Shown piece after piece: positions 6,401 through 7,483 of a stretch of 7,483 bases of DNA. The position numbers and the translations under genes were made by a program. The stretch spans positions 1-7,483 of the forward strand of contig CAKZPX010000063.1 of the NCBI GenBank assembly GCA_937139435.1, written 5' to 3'. Every line of letters begins with the position of its first letter. Within the stretch, counting starts at the first letter, position 1. Under the pieces are notes generated by a model. It saw nothing but the letters and a program-made list of their open reading frames with translations. It was not told the DNA's origin and did not search any database. The DNA comes from an uncultured bacterium. Lineage in GTDB: Bacteria; Hydrothermota; Tepidihabitantia; Tepidihabitantales; Tepidihabitantaceae.

Positions 6401-7483
6401 TCAGGTAACGAGTTGGGGGATTAGTTTTTCTAACCCTGCCAGGCTCCGCCGGGCAAGTGCCTGGCGTTTTTTAAAGCCGAACAGGCGATTTTTTAATGGA
6501 GGAAGGAGCCCGAAATTGGCGTTCATAGGCTGGAAATCAGGGTTGGGGGTGGTAATGTATTTGAGCAGGGCGCCAGTTACCGTTTCCTCGGGCAGGGTGA
6601 TGGGGATTTTCCCGAGGAGGAGCCGGGCGACATTGATGCCGGCAACCATTCCGGTGGCGATCGCCTCACAGTAGCCCTCAACACCGGCAAGTTGACCGCA
6701 GATAAACAGGTTCGGACGCCTTCGGGTTTGCAGGGTGGGCAGAAGGATTTCCGGGCTATTGAGAAATGTGTTGCGGTGGATACTGCCGTAGCGGAGAAAT
6801 TCGGCATCCTCCAGCCCCGGGATAAGGCGGAAAACCCTTTCCTGTTCCGGTCTTTTCAGCCGGGTCTGAAATCCGACCAGGTTAAACATCGTGCCTGAGG
6901 CGTTTTCCCGGCGCAACTGGACAACCGCAAACGGTCTTTTACCGGTGCGCGGGTTAATCAACCCTACCGGTTTTAACGGTCCAAAGGCAAGGGCAAGCCG
7001 GTCACGGCGTGCCAGCTCCTCAACTGGTAAACAGCCTTCAAAAAAAGGTATTTTTTCAAACTCGTGCACCGGGTAGAGTTCAGCAGCGGTCAGGGCTTCA
7101 ACAAAGCGGTTGTATTCATCTTCCTGAAGCGGACAGTTGAGGTAGTCATCGCCACCTTTGCCATAACGGGAGCCAGGAAATATTTTAGCCATGTTCAGCG
7201 ATTCGGCACTGACAATCGGAGCGATCGCATCGTAAAAGAAGAGCTGACTGGCACCAAGAAACTGTTGCAAAAATTCGGTTAACGCCGGTGCGGTCAAGGG
7301 ACCGGTGGCGATAACAGTGGGCGCATCCGGTTCAGGTAGTTCCTGGGTTGTCCTGACCTCTTTCCGGATAATGTCAATCCCGGCGGTTTTTAGTGCCGCG
7401 TTGACAGCAGCGGAAAACCGCTGGCGGTCAACAACCAGCGCCTTGCCACCAGGGATACGCGCCTTTTCAGCACAGGCGAGGAG
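6401..7483 (-). CDS. trmFO: tRNA m5U54 methyltransferase TrmFO, FAD/folate-dependent (5' end outside window)
   Basis: TrmFO methylates U54 in the T-loop of tRNA, using methylenetetrahydrofolate as carbon donor and FADH2 as reductant. The open frame runs unbroken from the window edge (360 residues, stop TGA 6401-6403). Recognisable family stretches include RIPGGKALVVDRQRF near the edge, VIATGPLT, FFYDAIAPIV, FFEGCLPVEE, FGPLKPVGL, NLVGFQTRLK and FICGQLAGVEGYCEA. The Cys in FEGC (codon 7033-7031) corresponds to the second functional cysteine (C226 in Bacillus subtilis, from memory). The N-terminal GxGxxG FAD motif and the first catalytic cysteine would lie in the roughly 85-95 missing residues. 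The TTG at 7297 is an internal Leu codon, not the start. The gene lies upstream of rtcB on the same strand but is separated by a structured spacer and a new promoter. Confidence 0.96.
   Translation of the reverse strand, partial: LLACAEKARIPGGKALVVDRQRFSAAVNAALKTAGIDIIRKEVRTTQELPEPDAPTVIATGPLTAPALTEFLQQFLGASQLFFYDAIAPIVSAESLNMAKIFPGSRYGKGGDDYLNCPLQEDEYNRFVEALTAAELYPVHEFEKIPFFEGCLPVEELARRDRLALAFGPLKPVGLINPRTGKRPFAVVQLRRENASGTMFNLVGFQTRLKRPEQERVFRLIPGLEDAEFLRYGSIHRNTFLNSPEILLPTLQTRRRPNLFICGQLAGVEGYCEAIATGMVAGINVARLLLGKIPITLPEETVTGALLKYITTPNPDFQPMNANFGLLPPLKNRLFGFKKRQALARRSLAGLEKLIPQLVT

Noticed and set aside
6375..6418. G-quadruplex made from the G runs after 6353
   Set aside because: Equally long C runs are interleaved and would favour duplex hairpins, and the fourth G run lies inside trmFO.
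7295..7297. TTG as a start for a 298-residue TrmFO
   Set aside because: The frame stays open to the window edge, and the upstream residues match TrmFO (RIPGGKALVVDR, VIATGPLT), so this TTG is an internal Leu codon.

Overview
The window most likely comes from an uncultured bacterium of the FCB/Bacteroidota-like part of the tree, and candidate phylum WOR-3 ('Stahlbacteria') is a good guess. The clues are a secreted GH18 protein that ends in a type A T9SS-like C-terminal sorting domain, a bacterial folate-dependent TrmFO, a long-form RtcB, and moderately GC-rich DNA. This placement rests on remembered family traits, not on a search.

Layout. The first 51 bases are the tail of an upstream plus-strand gene. 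Two plus-strand genes for exported proteins follow: a GH18-family glycoside hydrolase (117-2009) and, starting directly after its stop codon, a lipoprotein gene (2010-2806). The lipoprotein gene looks like a clan GH-A (TIM-barrel) glycosidase but is broken by an in-frame stop, small indels and an apparent internal deletion. From 2863 to the right edge everything is on the minus strand. In transcription order this is trmFO (5' end outside the window), a structured spacer of about 290 bases, rtcB, and uvrC. rtcB and uvrC abut exactly (TAAATG) and probably form one transcript that converges on the glycosidase pair.

How the genes work together. The plus-strand pair is concerned with extracellular carbohydrate or cell-wall glycan, with one enzyme apparently intact and one decayed. 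The minus-strand genes are housekeeping nucleic-acid enzymes: tRNA m5U54 methylation (TrmFO), RNA 3'-phosphate/5'-OH ligation (RtcB) and nucleotide excision repair (UvrC).

The parts most worth a second look are non-coding. A near-consensus sigma70-type promoter sits so close to the rtcB start that the mRNA should be leaderless or nearly so. The trmFO-rtcB spacer holds a tandem set of very GC-rich hairpins directly after the trmFO stop codon, plus two longer stems containing G-U wobbles. I see no CRISPR array, rRNA, tRNA or insertion sequence, and no clear novel multi-gene system.
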